Shown here piece after piece: positions 29,862 to 39,435 of a stretch of 64,000 bases of DNA. The translations under genes and the position numbers were made by a program. Under the pieces are notes generated by a model, which saw nothing but the letters and a program-made list of their open reading frames with translations, was not told the DNA's origin and ran no database searches. How positions within the stretch are numbered: the stretch's first letter is position 1; every line of letters begins with the position of its first letter. Origin of the DNA: Lichenicoccus sp965213775 (GTDB taxonomy: Bacteria > Pseudomonadota > Alphaproteobacteria > Acetobacterales > Acetobacteraceae); NCBI GenBank assembly GCA_965213775.1, contig CBDCAC010000004.1:620001-684000 (forward strand). The letters run 5' to 3'.

Positions 29862-29891
29862 TCTCGCTCACCGATGGCGTCGGCGACCGGT

Positions 29892-31112
29892 TCAGGGCCG
29901 TATCTGCCCCTCGCCGATCACCTCGGTGCGGTAGGTCGTCAGCTGCTCGAGACCGACCGGACCGCGCGCATGCAGGCGTCCGGTGGCAATGCCGATCTCG
30001 GCGCCGAACCCGAACTCGCCGCCGTCGCAGAACTGCGTCGAGGTGTTCCACATCACCACGGCGCTGTCGGTGCCGTCCAGGAAGCGACGCGCCACCGCCT
30101 CGTCGGCGGTGATGATCGCCTCGGTGTGCGCGCTGCCGTGCCGCGCGATATGCGACAGCGCACCCGCCACCCCGTCGACCACCGCGACCGACAGCACCTG
30201 GTCCAGCCATTCCGTGTCGAAATCCGCGTCCGTGGCGGCAGGAAGCTCGGGTGCGATGGCGCGCGCCGCAGCGTCGGCGCGGAACCCGCAGCCGAGCGCC
30301 CGCAGCTCGGCCAGGATCGGCGGCAGCAGCGCCTCGGCGCAGGCCGCGTCGATCAGCAGCGTCTCGGTGGCGCCGCAGATCCCGGTGCGGCGCATCTTGG
30401 CGTTGACGATCACGGCGCGCGCCATCGCCGGATCCGCGGCACCGTCGACATAGGTGTGGCAGAGCCCCTCGGCGTGCGCCAGCACCGGCACCCGCGCCTC
30501 GCGCTGCACCCGCTCGACCAGCGACCTGCCGCCGCGCGGGATGATCACGTCGATCAGCCCCGACGCCGCCAGCATCGCCGCCACGTGGGCGCGGTCGGCG
30601 TCGGGCGCGATCTGGACGCAGCCCTCCGGCAGTCCGGCCTCGCGCAGGCCGATCTGCATCGCGTAGTGGATCGCGCGCGCGCTGTGCAGGCTCTCCGAGC
30701 CGCCGCGCAGGATCACCGCGTTACCCGACTTCAGGCACAGCGCGGCGGCGTCGGCGCCGACATTGGGCCGGCTCTCATAGATCATGCCGATCACCCCGAG
30801 CGGGGTCGCGACGCGTCGCAGCCGCAGCCCGTTGGGCCGGCTCCAGGCGGCGAGCACGCGCCCGACCGGGTCCGGCAGCGCCGCCACCGCTTCCAGCCCC
30901 GCGGCCATCGCCTCGATGCGGGCCGGGGTCAGCGTCAGCCGGTCGCGGAACGCGGCGGCGGCGCTGCAGGCGTCGAGGTCGCGCGCATTGGCGTCCAGGA
31001 TCGCGGCACTGCGGTCGCGCAGCGCGCGGGCGGCGCCGTGCAGGGCAGCGTCGCGGTGCGAGGCCGGCGCCCGCGCCAGGATGCGCGCCGCCTCGCGCGA
31101 CTCGCGCGCCAT
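29892..31112 (-). CDS. proA: gamma-glutamyl phosphate reductase (glutamate-5-semialdehyde dehydrogenase) ProA
   Basis: A 406-residue aldehyde-dehydrogenase-superfamily enzyme of proline synthesis that reduces gamma-glutamyl phosphate with NADPH. GVIGMIYESRPNVGADAAAL, NAVILRGGSESLHSARAI and GICGATETLLID (catalytic Cys) are present, and the C-terminus reads EFGFGAEIGIATGRLHARGP. The start at ATG 31112 gives the usual N-terminus; the frame is open to 31274, and a GTG at 31136 is also possible. The partner proB is not in the window; proC is 17 kb away. Confidence 0.93.
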   Translation of the reverse strand: MARESREAARILARAPASHRDAALHGAARALRDRSAAILDANARDLDACSAAAAFRDRLTLTPARIEAMAAGLEAVAALPDPVGRVLAAWSRPNGLRLRRVATPLGVIGMIYESRPNVGADAAALCLKSGNAVILRGGSESLHSARAIHYAMQIGLREAGLPEGCVQIAPDADRAHVAAMLAASGLIDVIIPRGGRSLVERVQREARVPVLAHAEGLCHTYVDGAADPAMARAVIVNAKMRRTGICGATETLLIDAACAEALLPPILAELRALGCGFRADAAARAIAPELPAATDADFDTEWLDQVLSVAVVDGVAGALSHIARHGSAHTEAIITADEAVARRFLDGTDSAVVMWNTSTQFCDGGEFGFGAEIGIATGRLHARGPVGLEQLTTYRTEVIGEGQIRP

Positions 31113-31230
31113 CGCCGCGAACCTGGTCCGCGCCACGCTGGGCGGATCGGCCGAACTCGCGTCGCGGACCAGGGCCGGGGATATCTGCGATCGTGTCAAG
31201 GACCTGCGGCTCCCTGCATCCCGGCCAGCG

Positions 31231-31473
31231 TCAGGCCGCCTTGGTCTTAACCAGATCGGCGAGATCGCCGACATTCTTCAGCCCGTCGACCTCGCGCGAG
31301 CGCAGCCTGACGTCGAAGCGCTGCTCCACGCCGAGGATGATGCTCACCATCTTGACCGAATCCCAGCCCGGCACCCGATCGGCGCTGGTCTGCGGCGTCA
31401 GCACCAGGCTGGTATCGCCGAAGGCGTCGTGGAACACCTCCGTCAATCCGGCATAGATCTCGGCATCGGTCAC
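31231..31473 (-). CDS. acyl carrier protein paired with FkbH-like enzyme
   Basis: An 80-residue four-helix acyl carrier protein with the phosphopantetheine Ser in VPGWDSVKMVSII (about residue 39). It follows the FkbH-like gene with a one-base gap. It is not the fatty-acid ACP, being separate from fab genes and with GWDS where FabA-type ACPs have GADS. FkbH-like enzymes load glyceryl-phosphate-derived units on such carriers, so this is the probable substrate carrier. Confidence 0.88.
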   Translation of the reverse strand: MTDAEIYAGLTEVFHDAFGDTSLVLTPQTSADRVPGWDSVKMVSIILGVEQRFDVRLRSREVDGLKNVGDLADLVKTKAA

Positions 31474-31474
31474 G

Positions 31475-33397
31475 TCACTCTCCCTCGACGATGGTCATGA
31501 AGCACTCGCCCGGCACGAAGCCCTCCAGTGCAAGCCAGGCGGTGTGGGCGCCCTCCGCGTCGCCGAGGCCTGCGGCGGGCTCGGACGGCGCGGGGGTGAA
31601 GCCGAGCTTGCGGTAGTGACCCGAAACCAAGGCATTCTTCGCGGTGGGCAGGTATTCGCCGACCAGGCGGACCGCGCCCAGCCCGCGCGCCTGCTCCGCC
31701 AGCAGGGCGAGGGTGGCCTGCTCGACGCCGCGGCCGAGCACCCGGCACGACATCAGCCAGCTATCGATGCGGCAGTCGCGCCGCTCGTCGATCCGGCCGA
31801 TGACGATCGCGACGATGCCGTTATCGCCGAAGCGGTCGAGCAGCCGGATCTGCAGCCCGAAGGCGTCGGCGTCGGCCATGACGGCGAGCACCTCCGCCTC
31901 GGTGCGACGTCGCGTGGTCAGGTTGAACTGGTTGGTCTTGTTGATCAGCTGCGTGATGCGGCCGAGGCCGATGCGGTCGAAGCGTCGCCAGACCAGCCGC
32001 ATCTGCAGCGAGCGCAGGTAGGCGGGCATGTCGGTGGCGGCGGATTCCAGCGTCGCGCGCTCGCGGTTGGCGGCGTAGTGCGCGGTGCGGAGCCGGTCCT
32101 CCTCGGTGACCGCGACGACGTCGAAATAGCCGGCGGCGGCCAGGATCGCGGGCATCAGCGCCGGATCGTCGTCCGGCACCTCCGGCACGGCCACCTCGGG
32201 CAGTTCCCCGCGCACCAGCTCGCGCTCGAACGGGTTGTCGTCGAGGAACACCAGGCTGTCGAGGCCGATGTTCAGCTCGCGCGCGATCCGGCGCAGGTTG
32301 GCCGCCTTGTCGTCCCAGTTGGCGACGAAGCAGGAGATGTCGGCGCGGCGCAGCAGCATCTCCGGATGGCTGTCGAACGCGGCGAGCGCGTTGGCCTCGT
32401 CGTTCTTCGAGCACACCGCCAGGATCACGCCGCGCCGGGCGAGCGACTTCGCGTAGTGCTGCACGCCGAGGAACGCCTCGCCGAGCGCCGATCCCTGTCC
32501 GACGACGATGCCCTCCAGCCCGTCATCGCCGATCACGCCGCCCCACAGCGTGTTGTCCAGGTCGAGCACCAGGCACTTGCTCGACCGTCCCTGCAGCGCC
32601 GCCAGCAGCCGCGCCACCAGGTCGCCGTAGACCGGGCCGGCGACCGGTGTCACCTCCTGCTTGGAGCGGTGCCACAGCACCGGGTCGTGCCATTCGAGGA
32701 TGCCGTCGAGCGCCGCCGCCTCGTCGAGCGCCAGCAGGTGCACGCCCGCGGCGTCCGCGTCCTCGCGCAGCGCCGCGTTCAGCCGGGCGATCAGGCGCGC
32801 GGGAGAGCCGAACAGCCGCTGCTCGTTGCTGCCGAGCAGCGGCGGCAGCACCGGCAGCGCGGTCTGCTGGATCACCGTCGCCCCGAGCTCGTGCACGAGC
32901 GTCCAGCATCGACGCAGCCGGTCGCGTACCGCCTGCAGCGCCGCGCGCGCGACGGCCTCGTCGGCCATCGCATCGAGGCCCTCGGTCAGGTGGCGGGCAT
33001 CGAGGGCGAGCAGGATGATGTCGGGACGGAAACGGTGCAGTTGCGATTCGACGTCGGCCAGCTCCTGGTGATACTGGCCGTACTCGCCCTCGTGGATGGT
33101 GACATGGATGTTGCGGCGCAGGGCGGCGACGCGGATCGGAGCCGGCAGATGCAGCGTCGTGGACGAGCCGAGCACCGCGAGCCGCACCGGCCGCGTCGAC
33201 AGGTCCGGCGGCGGCTGCGGGAACATCCGGCGCAGCAACCCATCGACCCGTCCCGTGCGCAGGAAATCCAGCCGCTGGCCGGCGAGCGAGACCAGGGCGG
33301 CCCAGGACGGAGCGGCGGCGGGACCGGCTTCCAGCGCCCTGATGCGGGCGGCGAAGTCGGCTGCCTCGGGAAGCCAGGCCAGGACCGGTTTCGCCAT
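31475..33397 (-). CDS. HAD-IIIC (FkbH-like) phosphatase/transferase with GNAT-like tail
   Basis: A 640-residue protein in three parts. An N-terminal SGNH-like domain (about 70-265) starts VRLAVLGSSTTLHL. The HAD domain follows with KCLVLDLDNTLWGGVIGDDG at about 275-295, the Asp nucleophile motif. A C-terminal N-acyltransferase-like part includes NQFNLTTRRRTEAEV and ends with EYLPTAKNALVSGHYRKLGF. FkbH enzymes convert 1,3-bisphosphoglycerate to glyceryl-ACP for polyketides. Here no polyketide synthase is nearby, so the glyceryl unit may go to a polysaccharide or lipid. It is stacked directly on the ACP gene. Confidence 0.9.
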   Translation of the reverse strand: MAKPVLAWLPEAADFAARIRALEAGPAAAPSWAALVSLAGQRLDFLRTGRVDGLLRRMFPQPPPDLSTRPVRLAVLGSSTTLHLPAPIRVAALRRNIHVTIHEGEYGQYHQELADVESQLHRFRPDIILLALDARHLTEGLDAMADEAVARAALQAVRDRLRRCWTLVHELGATVIQQTALPVLPPLLGSNEQRLFGSPARLIARLNAALREDADAAGVHLLALDEAAALDGILEWHDPVLWHRSKQEVTPVAGPVYGDLVARLLAALQGRSSKCLVLDLDNTLWGGVIGDDGLEGIVVGQGSALGEAFLGVQHYAKSLARRGVILAVCSKNDEANALAAFDSHPEMLLRRADISCFVANWDDKAANLRRIARELNIGLDSLVFLDDNPFERELVRGELPEVAVPEVPDDDPALMPAILAAAGYFDVVAVTEEDRLRTAHYAANRERATLESAATDMPAYLRSLQMRLVWRRFDRIGLGRITQLINKTNQFNLTTRRRTEAEVLAVMADADAFGLQIRLLDRFGDNGIVAIVIGRIDERRDCRIDSWLMSCRVLGRGVEQATLALLAEQARGLGAVRLVGEYLPTAKNALVSGHYRKLGFTPAPSEPAAGLGDAEGAHTAWLALEGFVPGECFMTIVEGE

Positions 33398-33483
33398 GTC
33401 ACCCTCGACGCGCGGGTGGGCATCTTTCGCAGTCGCGGCGGCGCTGTCAATCGAACCGCGGGCGACGCGAGGTCGCGCGCGAC

Positions 33484-34533
33484 GTGAAGCCGATCCTGTC
33501 GAACAGCGTGGACGGCAGCGGACCGTTGCGCAACCTGATCGGCGGGGTGAGCTTCGTGCTCGCGGTCATGGCGTGTGCCATCGCGGCCTACGTGCACTGG
33601 GGCTGGTCGTTCGGCGACGCGCTGTACTTCACCATCCTGACGGTGTTCACCGTCGGCTACGGCGAGGTGCGGCCGGTCGACACGCCGGGCCTGCGCGTCA
33701 TCACCATGAGCCTGATCGTGCTCGGCTGCTCGGGCACGATCTTCGTCACCGGCGCGCTCGTGCAATTCATCACCTTCAACCAGATCAACCAGATCCTCGG
33801 CATCCGGCGCATGAAGAACCAGATCGAAGAGCTGCGCGGCCACGTCATCATCTGCGGCTACGGACGCATCGGGCTGATGCTGGCGCGCGAGCTGAGCGCC
33901 GGACGCCAGCGTTTCGTGGTGCTGGAACGCAACGAAGCGCGTCACGCCCAGGTGCAGGCGCAGGGCTATCTCTGCCTGCTCGGCGACGCCACCGAGGAAG
34001 AGGCGCTGCGACGCGCCGGCATCGAGCGGGCGGCGGTGCTGGCCACCGTGCTGCCGGACGATGCCACCAACGTCTTCATCACCCTGAGTGCCCGCAGCCT
34101 GAACGCGAGCCTGAACATCATCGCGCGCGGCGAGGCGGCGGCGACCGAGCGCAAGCTGCTGCAGGCCGGCGCCAACCGGGTGGTGATGCCGACACAGATC
34201 GGCGCCGAGCGGATCGCCGAGATCATCCTGTTCCCGGAACTGAGCGAGCGGGTGCGCGCGCCGCAGCGTGAGGCATCGGCGAGCCTGCGGCAGCTCGGGC
34301 TCGAGCTCGAGGTGATCATCGTCGAGACGGACGCGCCGTTCGCCGGCTGCACGGTGGCCGAGATCGAGCAGAATGCCGCGCACGGCTTCCTGGTGCTGGC
34401 GGTGCAGGCGCCGGACGCGCCGCCGATGGACGGGCTGCCGCCCGACACCCGCGTGCTGCCCGGCAGCGGCGTCACCGTGGCGGTGCGAGCCGGACACAAC
34501 GTGGCGCTGGAGGGTTTTCGCACGCGCAGCTGA
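33484..34533 (+). CDS. two-TM potassium channel with TrkA-type regulatory domain
   Basis: A 349-residue channel. TM1 (about 22-40) and TM2 (about 73-93) flank a pore with the selectivity filter TVGYGE. The cytoplasmic Rossmann domain begins GHVIICGYGRIGLMLARELS at about residue 119 (TrkA-N, nucleotide binding), followed by a TrkA-C-like region ending GVTVAVRAGHN. It resembles MthK/Kch-type RCK channels, gated by nucleotide or ion binding. The start is GTG at 33484. It is divergent from the FkbH gene. Confidence 0.92.
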   Translation: MKPILSNSVDGSGPLRNLIGGVSFVLAVMACAIAAYVHWGWSFGDALYFTILTVFTVGYGEVRPVDTPGLRVITMSLIVLGCSGTIFVTGALVQFITFNQINQILGIRRMKNQIEELRGHVIICGYGRIGLMLARELSAGRQRFVVLERNEARHAQVQAQGYLCLLGDATEEEALRRAGIERAAVLATVLPDDATNVFITLSARSLNASLNIIARGEAAATERKLLQAGANRVVMPTQIGAERIAEIILFPELSERVRAPQREASASLRQLGLELEVIIVETDAPFAGCTVAEIEQNAAHGFLVLAVQAPDAPPMDGLPPDTRVLPGSGVTVAVRAGHNVALEGFRTRS

Positions 34534-34561
34534 GGCGCATGCGCCGCCGGGGGAGGATCGC

Positions 34562-37500
34562 TCAGGCGACCGCCAGCGCCGGGTCGAACATGATACGGTC
34601 GCGCCCGTCATGCTTGGCCGCGTAGAGCAGGGCGTCCGCGCGCCTGATCATCGAGATGACGTCGTCGCCGGCCTGCATCCAGGTCACGCCCATGCTGCAC
34701 GTCATCCGGATCACGCCGTCCTCGAACGGGATCGGCTCGGCGAACACCGAAGCGCGCAGCGCCTCGATGCGCTCGAACGTGCCGTGCCGCAGCCCCGGCA
34801 GCAGCACCAGGAACTCCTCGCCGCCGTAGCGGCCGGCCTGATCGCTCTCGCGCGTGCCGGCGAGCAGGCGCCGGCCCACCTCGCTCAGCACCGCATCGCC
34901 GGCGAGATGACCGCGGGTGTCGTTGATGGACTTGAAATGGTCCAGGTCCAGCAGCGCCAGCACCAGCGGCGCCTGCGTCGACACGGCCAGCTCCATCGCC
35001 AGGCGCAGCTGCTCCAGTACCGCCGAGCGGTTCATCAGGCCGGTCAGGGCGTCGTAGGTGGCCTGCTTGAACAGGATCAGCCGAGCCTGCTCGATCTCGC
35101 GGGTGCGGTCGCGCACCAGCACCTCGAGCTGGCGCTGCCGCACCATCAGGTAGCTGACGCGCGCCCGCCACAGCAGCGCCAGCGTGCCGATCACCAGGGC
35201 CGCCGCCGCGAGGTAGACCGGCCAGGTGTTCCACCAGGGCGGCCGCACCTTGATGACCAGCCGGGCCGGAGGCGAGTCCAGCCCATGGGCGGGATCGACG
35301 GCGCTCACCTCGAACACCAGCCTGCCGGAGGGCAGGTTCGGATAGCGCGCCTCGCGCCCGATGGTCTCGACCCAGTCGCGGTCGACGCCGAGCAGGCGAT
35401 AGCGGAAGCGGATCGATTTCTCGTAGCGAAAATCCAGTGCCGTGAAGTCGATCACCAGCGGATCTCCCGACCCGCGCAGGTGGATCGGATCCGCGCGCGG
35501 CGGCGGCGAGAATGACCGGCGGCCTTTCAGGCTGACCCGGGTGATCACCGGATGCAGGGTGATCGGGCGGAACAGCGTGCGCGTGTCGATCACGTGCGAC
35601 AGCCCGCTGACCGTGCCGAACCAGGAGGTGCCGTCACCGTCGGTGAAGGCGGCGTACTCGTCGATGTCGTTCGCGATCAGCCCGTCCTGGTCGTCGAGGT
35701 GACGCCAATGCTCGCCGTCGGTGACGTCGAGGCCGCGGTCGGTGCCGACCCAGATCCGGCCGTCCGTGTCGCCGTAGATCATCTCGACATCGAGCGACAG
35801 CAGATGGTCCGACGGCATCCGGTCACGCCCGACCACCGCGTCGTGATCGAGATGCAGGCGGGTGATGCCGGTCGTGAAGCTGCCGAGCCAGAGCGTGCCG
35901 TCCGGCGCGAACAGCATCGAACGGGTCTGGTAGCCGCCCTCCGGATCGGTCCGCAGCACCGGGTGCCATCGCTGACGGCGATCGCGGTGGAACAGGGTCC
36001 TCTCGGTCAGCACCCAGAGCTCCCCGTTGCGGTCGAAGGCCAGTGCGAAGATGCGCCCCTTGAACGGGGCGGCGACCGCGACCACCGGGATCGCGGCGTC
36101 GTCGGGATGGTCGATCCTGGCCAGCCCGTTGATGGTGCCGACCCATAGCGGGCCCGCCGGATCGAGCAGCATGGTACGCACCCGGGAGAGCTGCGCCACC
36201 GTCTGGATGCGTCCGGTGCGCGGATCGCGACGCACCAGGCCGCCATCGTGCCGGCCGATCCACAGCCAGCCGGCCGCGGACCTGACGAGCGAAAAGGAAC
36301 GGATCGGGTAGTGCCACGGCGACGCCGCGTCCTCGGACTGCATGTCGTCGGGCTGGCCGGCAGGGCGCCCGCTCCCATGACCGGTTCCCGGCAGGGTGCC
36401 GTCCTGGCCGTCGGCCAGGGCATCGACCCCGAGATCGTCGGCGACCCACATGGTGCCGCCGCCGTCGCGGCTCATGCTCCAGACCTGGTCGTCCAGGAGC
36501 CCCTGCCCACGGGTCCAGCTCTCGAAGCTCCCGAAGCCGATCAGGCGCGCGAGCCCGCGGCCGTTGCTGCCGATCCACAGCGAGCCTTCGCGGTCCACCA
36601 GCATCGCGGTGACCACGGAGTACGGAAAGCTCTGCACGTAGTCGCGCACGATCCAGCGCCCCCGCTCGAGCACGAGCAGGCCGTGGGCGCTCTGCGTCAC
36701 CACCCGTCGGGCGGCGTCCAGGACCAGGTCGAGCTCGCCCGGGTCGCGCGCGAAGCGACCGGGACCGCCCGGCACCTCGATGACGCGGAACCGAGACTCG
36801 CCGGGCGCCATCGAGGCGAGCCGGCCAGGGCTGCGCAGCCAGATCGTGCCCGACTGATCGCGGATCAGGGCGATCCAGCGATCCGCGGGCAGGCCGGACT
36901 CGGGGCCGAACACGGCGACGCCATGATCCAGCCGGCACATCGCCTGGCCGCAGGATGCCCAGACATGATCGTGCTCCACCTGGACGAAGTCGAAGCCGGC
37001 GGCGAGTGCGGCGCGGTGCGGATCGTGCGCCAGCACCGCGTCCGCGAGCAGCGGCCGCACCGAGAGGCTCTCGCCGCCCGGACGCGGCAGCGCGCCGATG
37101 CGAAGCAGGCGGTGGTTGCGCACCAGCAGTAGGTCGGAGCCGAGCACGGCGGCGCGATGCCCGTACTCGTCGTCGTCGCGCGGGTCGACTGCGGCGGAGA
37201 GGGTAGCGCCCGGTCCGAGCCGGTACACCCGGTCGGCATACACCGCCCAGACATGGCCGTCCGGCGCGGCGCGGACGACCTCGACCCGGCCGTTCTCGGG
37301 CAGCCCCTCGGCCGGCCCAAGCCGGCTGAAACGCAGCCCGTCATAGCGATACAGGCCGTTCTCGGTGCTCGCGTACAGGAACCCGTCGCGGTCCTGGGCG
37401 AGGGAGCCGACGCTGCCGTTGAACAGGCCGTTATCCTCGCCGAAGGAGCGGAAGGCGAGGTTCTGCGCCGCCGCCGGCCGCGCCGCCGCGATCATGAGGA

Positions 37501-37609
37501 CGGGGATGAGGACGACCAGCAGGATCGCCCCGATGAGTAAGAAACGAACGGCAGAGGCTCGGCAGGTCGTGCCGACGGCGAAGGCAGTGTGGTTGCGCAT
37601 ACGGGCCAT
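34562..37609 (-). CDS. sensor diguanylate cyclase with beta-propeller and Y_Y_Y domain
   Basis: A 1015-residue membrane protein. A TM segment is at about 22-45, then a periplasmic two-component-type beta-propeller (Reg_prop repeats, e.g. LWIGSNGRGLARL) with a Y_Y_Y domain near 695-780. A second TM lies near 790-812, followed by a short coiled coil and a GGDEF domain. The catalytic motif is GGEEF (about 926-930). The inhibitory RxxD I-site (RESD) stands five residues before it, so product inhibition by c-di-GMP is expected. It has no EAL domain and no known ligand. Confidence 0.92.
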   Translation of the reverse strand: MARMRNHTAFAVGTTCRASAVRFLLIGAILLVVLIPVLMIAAARPAAAQNLAFRSFGEDNGLFNGSVGSLAQDRDGFLYASTENGLYRYDGLRFSRLGPAEGLPENGRVEVVRAAPDGHVWAVYADRVYRLGPGATLSAAVDPRDDDEYGHRAAVLGSDLLLVRNHRLLRIGALPRPGGESLSVRPLLADAVLAHDPHRAALAAGFDFVQVEHDHVWASCGQAMCRLDHGVAVFGPESGLPADRWIALIRDQSGTIWLRSPGRLASMAPGESRFRVIEVPGGPGRFARDPGELDLVLDAARRVVTQSAHGLLVLERGRWIVRDYVQSFPYSVVTAMLVDREGSLWIGSNGRGLARLIGFGSFESWTRGQGLLDDQVWSMSRDGGGTMWVADDLGVDALADGQDGTLPGTGHGSGRPAGQPDDMQSEDAASPWHYPIRSFSLVRSAAGWLWIGRHDGGLVRRDPRTGRIQTVAQLSRVRTMLLDPAGPLWVGTINGLARIDHPDDAAIPVVAVAAPFKGRIFALAFDRNGELWVLTERTLFHRDRRQRWHPVLRTDPEGGYQTRSMLFAPDGTLWLGSFTTGITRLHLDHDAVVGRDRMPSDHLLSLDVEMIYGDTDGRIWVGTDRGLDVTDGEHWRHLDDQDGLIANDIDEYAAFTDGDGTSWFGTVSGLSHVIDTRTLFRPITLHPVITRVSLKGRRSFSPPPRADPIHLRGSGDPLVIDFTALDFRYEKSIRFRYRLLGVDRDWVETIGREARYPNLPSGRLVFEVSAVDPAHGLDSPPARLVIKVRPPWWNTWPVYLAAAALVIGTLALLWRARVSYLMVRQRQLEVLVRDRTREIEQARLILFKQATYDALTGLMNRSAVLEQLRLAMELAVSTQAPLVLALLDLDHFKSINDTRGHLAGDAVLSEVGRRLLAGTRESDQAGRYGGEEFLVLLPGLRHGTFERIEALRASVFAEPIPFEDGVIRMTCSMGVTWMQAGDDVISMIRRADALLYAAKHDGRDRIMFDPALAVA

Positions 37610-37752
37610 CAGGCGTGACGGAGCTTCTTACCTCAATTAGCCATACCAAAACGTAAACGATACGCGGCCGGGATATGCTTGCGGGACCGCCCGCCGGGCC
37701 TGCCTCACCCGGACCTGCCACGTCAAGTCCCTCCCTCGCGGGCCGCTCCGGC

Positions 37753-38844
37753 TCAGACGTTGAAACGGAACAGCAGCACGTCGCCGTCGCGGACCACGTA
37801 GTCGCGCCCCTCGATGCGCATCCGGCCGGCTTCCCGCGCCCCCTGCTCGCCGCGATACGAGACGTAATCCTCATAGCCTATCGTCTCGCAGGCGATGAAC
37901 CCGCGCTCGAAATCGTTATGGATCACGCCCGCCGCCTGCGGCGCGCGCAGGCCGAGCGTGATCGTCCAGGCGCGCGTCTCCTTGGGGCCGCAGGTGAAGT
38001 AGGTGGTCAGGCCGAGCAGCCGGTAGCCCGCCGCGATCACCCGGTCGAGCCCGCTGTCGGACAGGCCCAGCCCGTCCAGGAACTCGCGCCGGTCCGCCTC
38101 CGCAAGCTGGCTGACCTCGGCCTCGATCGCCGCCGAGACCACCACCATCGCCGCACCCTCCTCGGCGGCCTTGGCGCGGACCCGCTCGGAGCGGGAGTTG
38201 CCGACCGCGGCGGCGGCCTCCTCGACGTTGCAGACATAGAGCACGGGCTTGGCGGTCATCAGCTGCAGGCGGCGCGCCGCCTCCTCCTGCCCCGCCGGGA
38301 TCGCGAAGCGCGCCGGCCGGCCCTGGCGCAGCGTCTCGAGGATCGGTTCCATCAGGGCCGCCTGGGCGGCGGCCTCGCGATCGGTCCGCACCCGCTTCTG
38401 CAGCGACGGCAGACGCCGCTCCAGGCTGTCCATGTCGGCGAGCATCAGCTCGGTCTCGACCGTCTCGGCGTCCCGCACCGGATCGACCGACCCCTCGACA
38501 TGGGTGACGTCGTCATCCTCGAAGCAGCGCAGCACGTGGATGATCGCGTCCACCTCGCGTATGTTGGCGAGGAACTGGTTGCCCAGGCCCTCGCCGCGCG
38601 AGGCGCCGCGCACCAGGCCCGCGATGTCGACGAACTCCAGGCTGGTCGGCACGATCTTCGCCGACCTGGCGATCACCGCCAGCGCCTGCAGCCTGGGATC
38701 GGGCACGGCCACCCGGCCGATATTCGGCTCGATGGTGCAGAACGGATAGTTCGCGGCCTGCGCCGCGGCGGTGGCGGTCAGCGCGTTGAACAGGGTGGAC
38801 TTGCCGACGTTGGGCAGCCCCACGATGCCGCAATTGAAGCCCAT
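37753..38844 (-). CDS. ychF: Obg-like ATPase YchF
   Basis: A 363-residue P-loop ATPase of the Obg family, ribosome-associated. It has GIVGLPNVGKSTLFNALT (G1), EFVDIAGLVRGASRGEGLG (G3) and the NVEE variant of G4 (CNVEEAAAAVG), which gives ATP preference. The C-terminal TGS domain ends RDYVVRDGDVLLFRFNV. The ATG at 38844 gives MGFNCGIVG. It overlaps the pth stop by one base (TGATG). Confidence 0.95.
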   Translation of the reverse strand: MGFNCGIVGLPNVGKSTLFNALTATAAAQAANYPFCTIEPNIGRVAVPDPRLQALAVIARSAKIVPTSLEFVDIAGLVRGASRGEGLGNQFLANIREVDAIIHVLRCFEDDDVTHVEGSVDPVRDAETVETELMLADMDSLERRLPSLQKRVRTDREAAAQAALMEPILETLRQGRPARFAIPAGQEEAARRLQLMTAKPVLYVCNVEEAAAAVGNSRSERVRAKAAEEGAAMVVVSAAIEAEVSQLAEADRREFLDGLGLSDSGLDRVIAAGYRLLGLTTYFTCGPKETRAWTITLGLRAPQAAGVIHNDFERGFIACETIGYEDYVSYRGEQGAREAGRMRIEGRDYVVRDGDVLLFRFNV

Positions 38845-39425
38845 CAGACCCTCTCCTCGCCCAGACGGAGCGCCACCCGGGTCATGAACGCTTCCGTCTG
38901 ACCGTCGGCGAGCAGCGACGCCGCGTCCGCCACCTCGTCGAGCAGCGGGTCCAGCCACGCCCGGTCGGGCTTGGCGAAATCGCCCAGCACGTGACCAGTG
39001 ACGCGCTCCCGGACACCGGGATGGCCGATCCCCAGCCGCACCCGCCAGTAATCCGGCGTGCCGAGCAGCTGGTCCATGCTGCGCAGGCCGTTATGCCCGG
39101 CCGCACCGCCGCCGCGCTTGACGCGCAGGCGGCCGGGCGCCAGGTCGAGCTCGTCGTGCAGGGCGGTGATGCATCCGGCCGGGATCTTGTAGAACGCGGC
39201 CGCCTGCTGCACCGACAAGCCGGAGGCGTTCATGTAGGTCAGCGGCTTGAGCGCCAGGATCTTCTGGCGGCCGACGACGCCCTCGGCAACCTCGCCCTTG
39301 AAGCGGCGGCGCCACGGGGTGAAGCCGTGGCGATCCGCGATCCGGTCCAGCGCCATGAAGCCGATATTGTGACGCTGCCTGGCCATGCCGGGCTCGGGGT
39401 TGCCGAGCCCGACCCAGAGCAGCAT
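38844..39425 (-). CDS. pth: peptidyl-tRNA hydrolase Pth
   Basis: A 193-residue enzyme that releases peptides from stalled peptidyl-tRNA. It has WVGLGNPEPGMARQRHNIGF with the catalytic His, LKPLTYMNASG, HDELDLAPGRLRVKRGGGAA with the catalytic Asp, and HNGLRSMDQLLG. The frame is open upstream; the ATG at 39425 starts the domain properly. It lies in the usual rplY-pth-ychF order. Confidence 0.95.
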   Translation of the reverse strand: MLLWVGLGNPEPGMARQRHNIGFMALDRIADRHGFTPWRRRFKGEVAEGVVGRQKILALKPLTYMNASGLSVQQAAAFYKIPAGCITALHDELDLAPGRLRVKRGGGAAGHNGLRSMDQLLGTPDYWRVRLGIGHPGVRERVTGHVLGDFAKPDRAWLDPLLDEVADAASLLADGQTEAFMTRVALRLGEERV

Positions 39426-39435
39426 CGCGGCGAGG

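Noticed and set aside
29773..30210. Extension of NadD with a repeated LPLAGDRPR peptide
   Set aside because: It runs into proA on the same strand in another frame; the repeat is the intergenic palindrome, and family length fits an ATG at 29772.
38844..38958. N-terminal extension of YchF
   Set aside because: The extension overlaps pth in another frame and lacks family homology; the ATG at 38844 gives the standard N-terminus.
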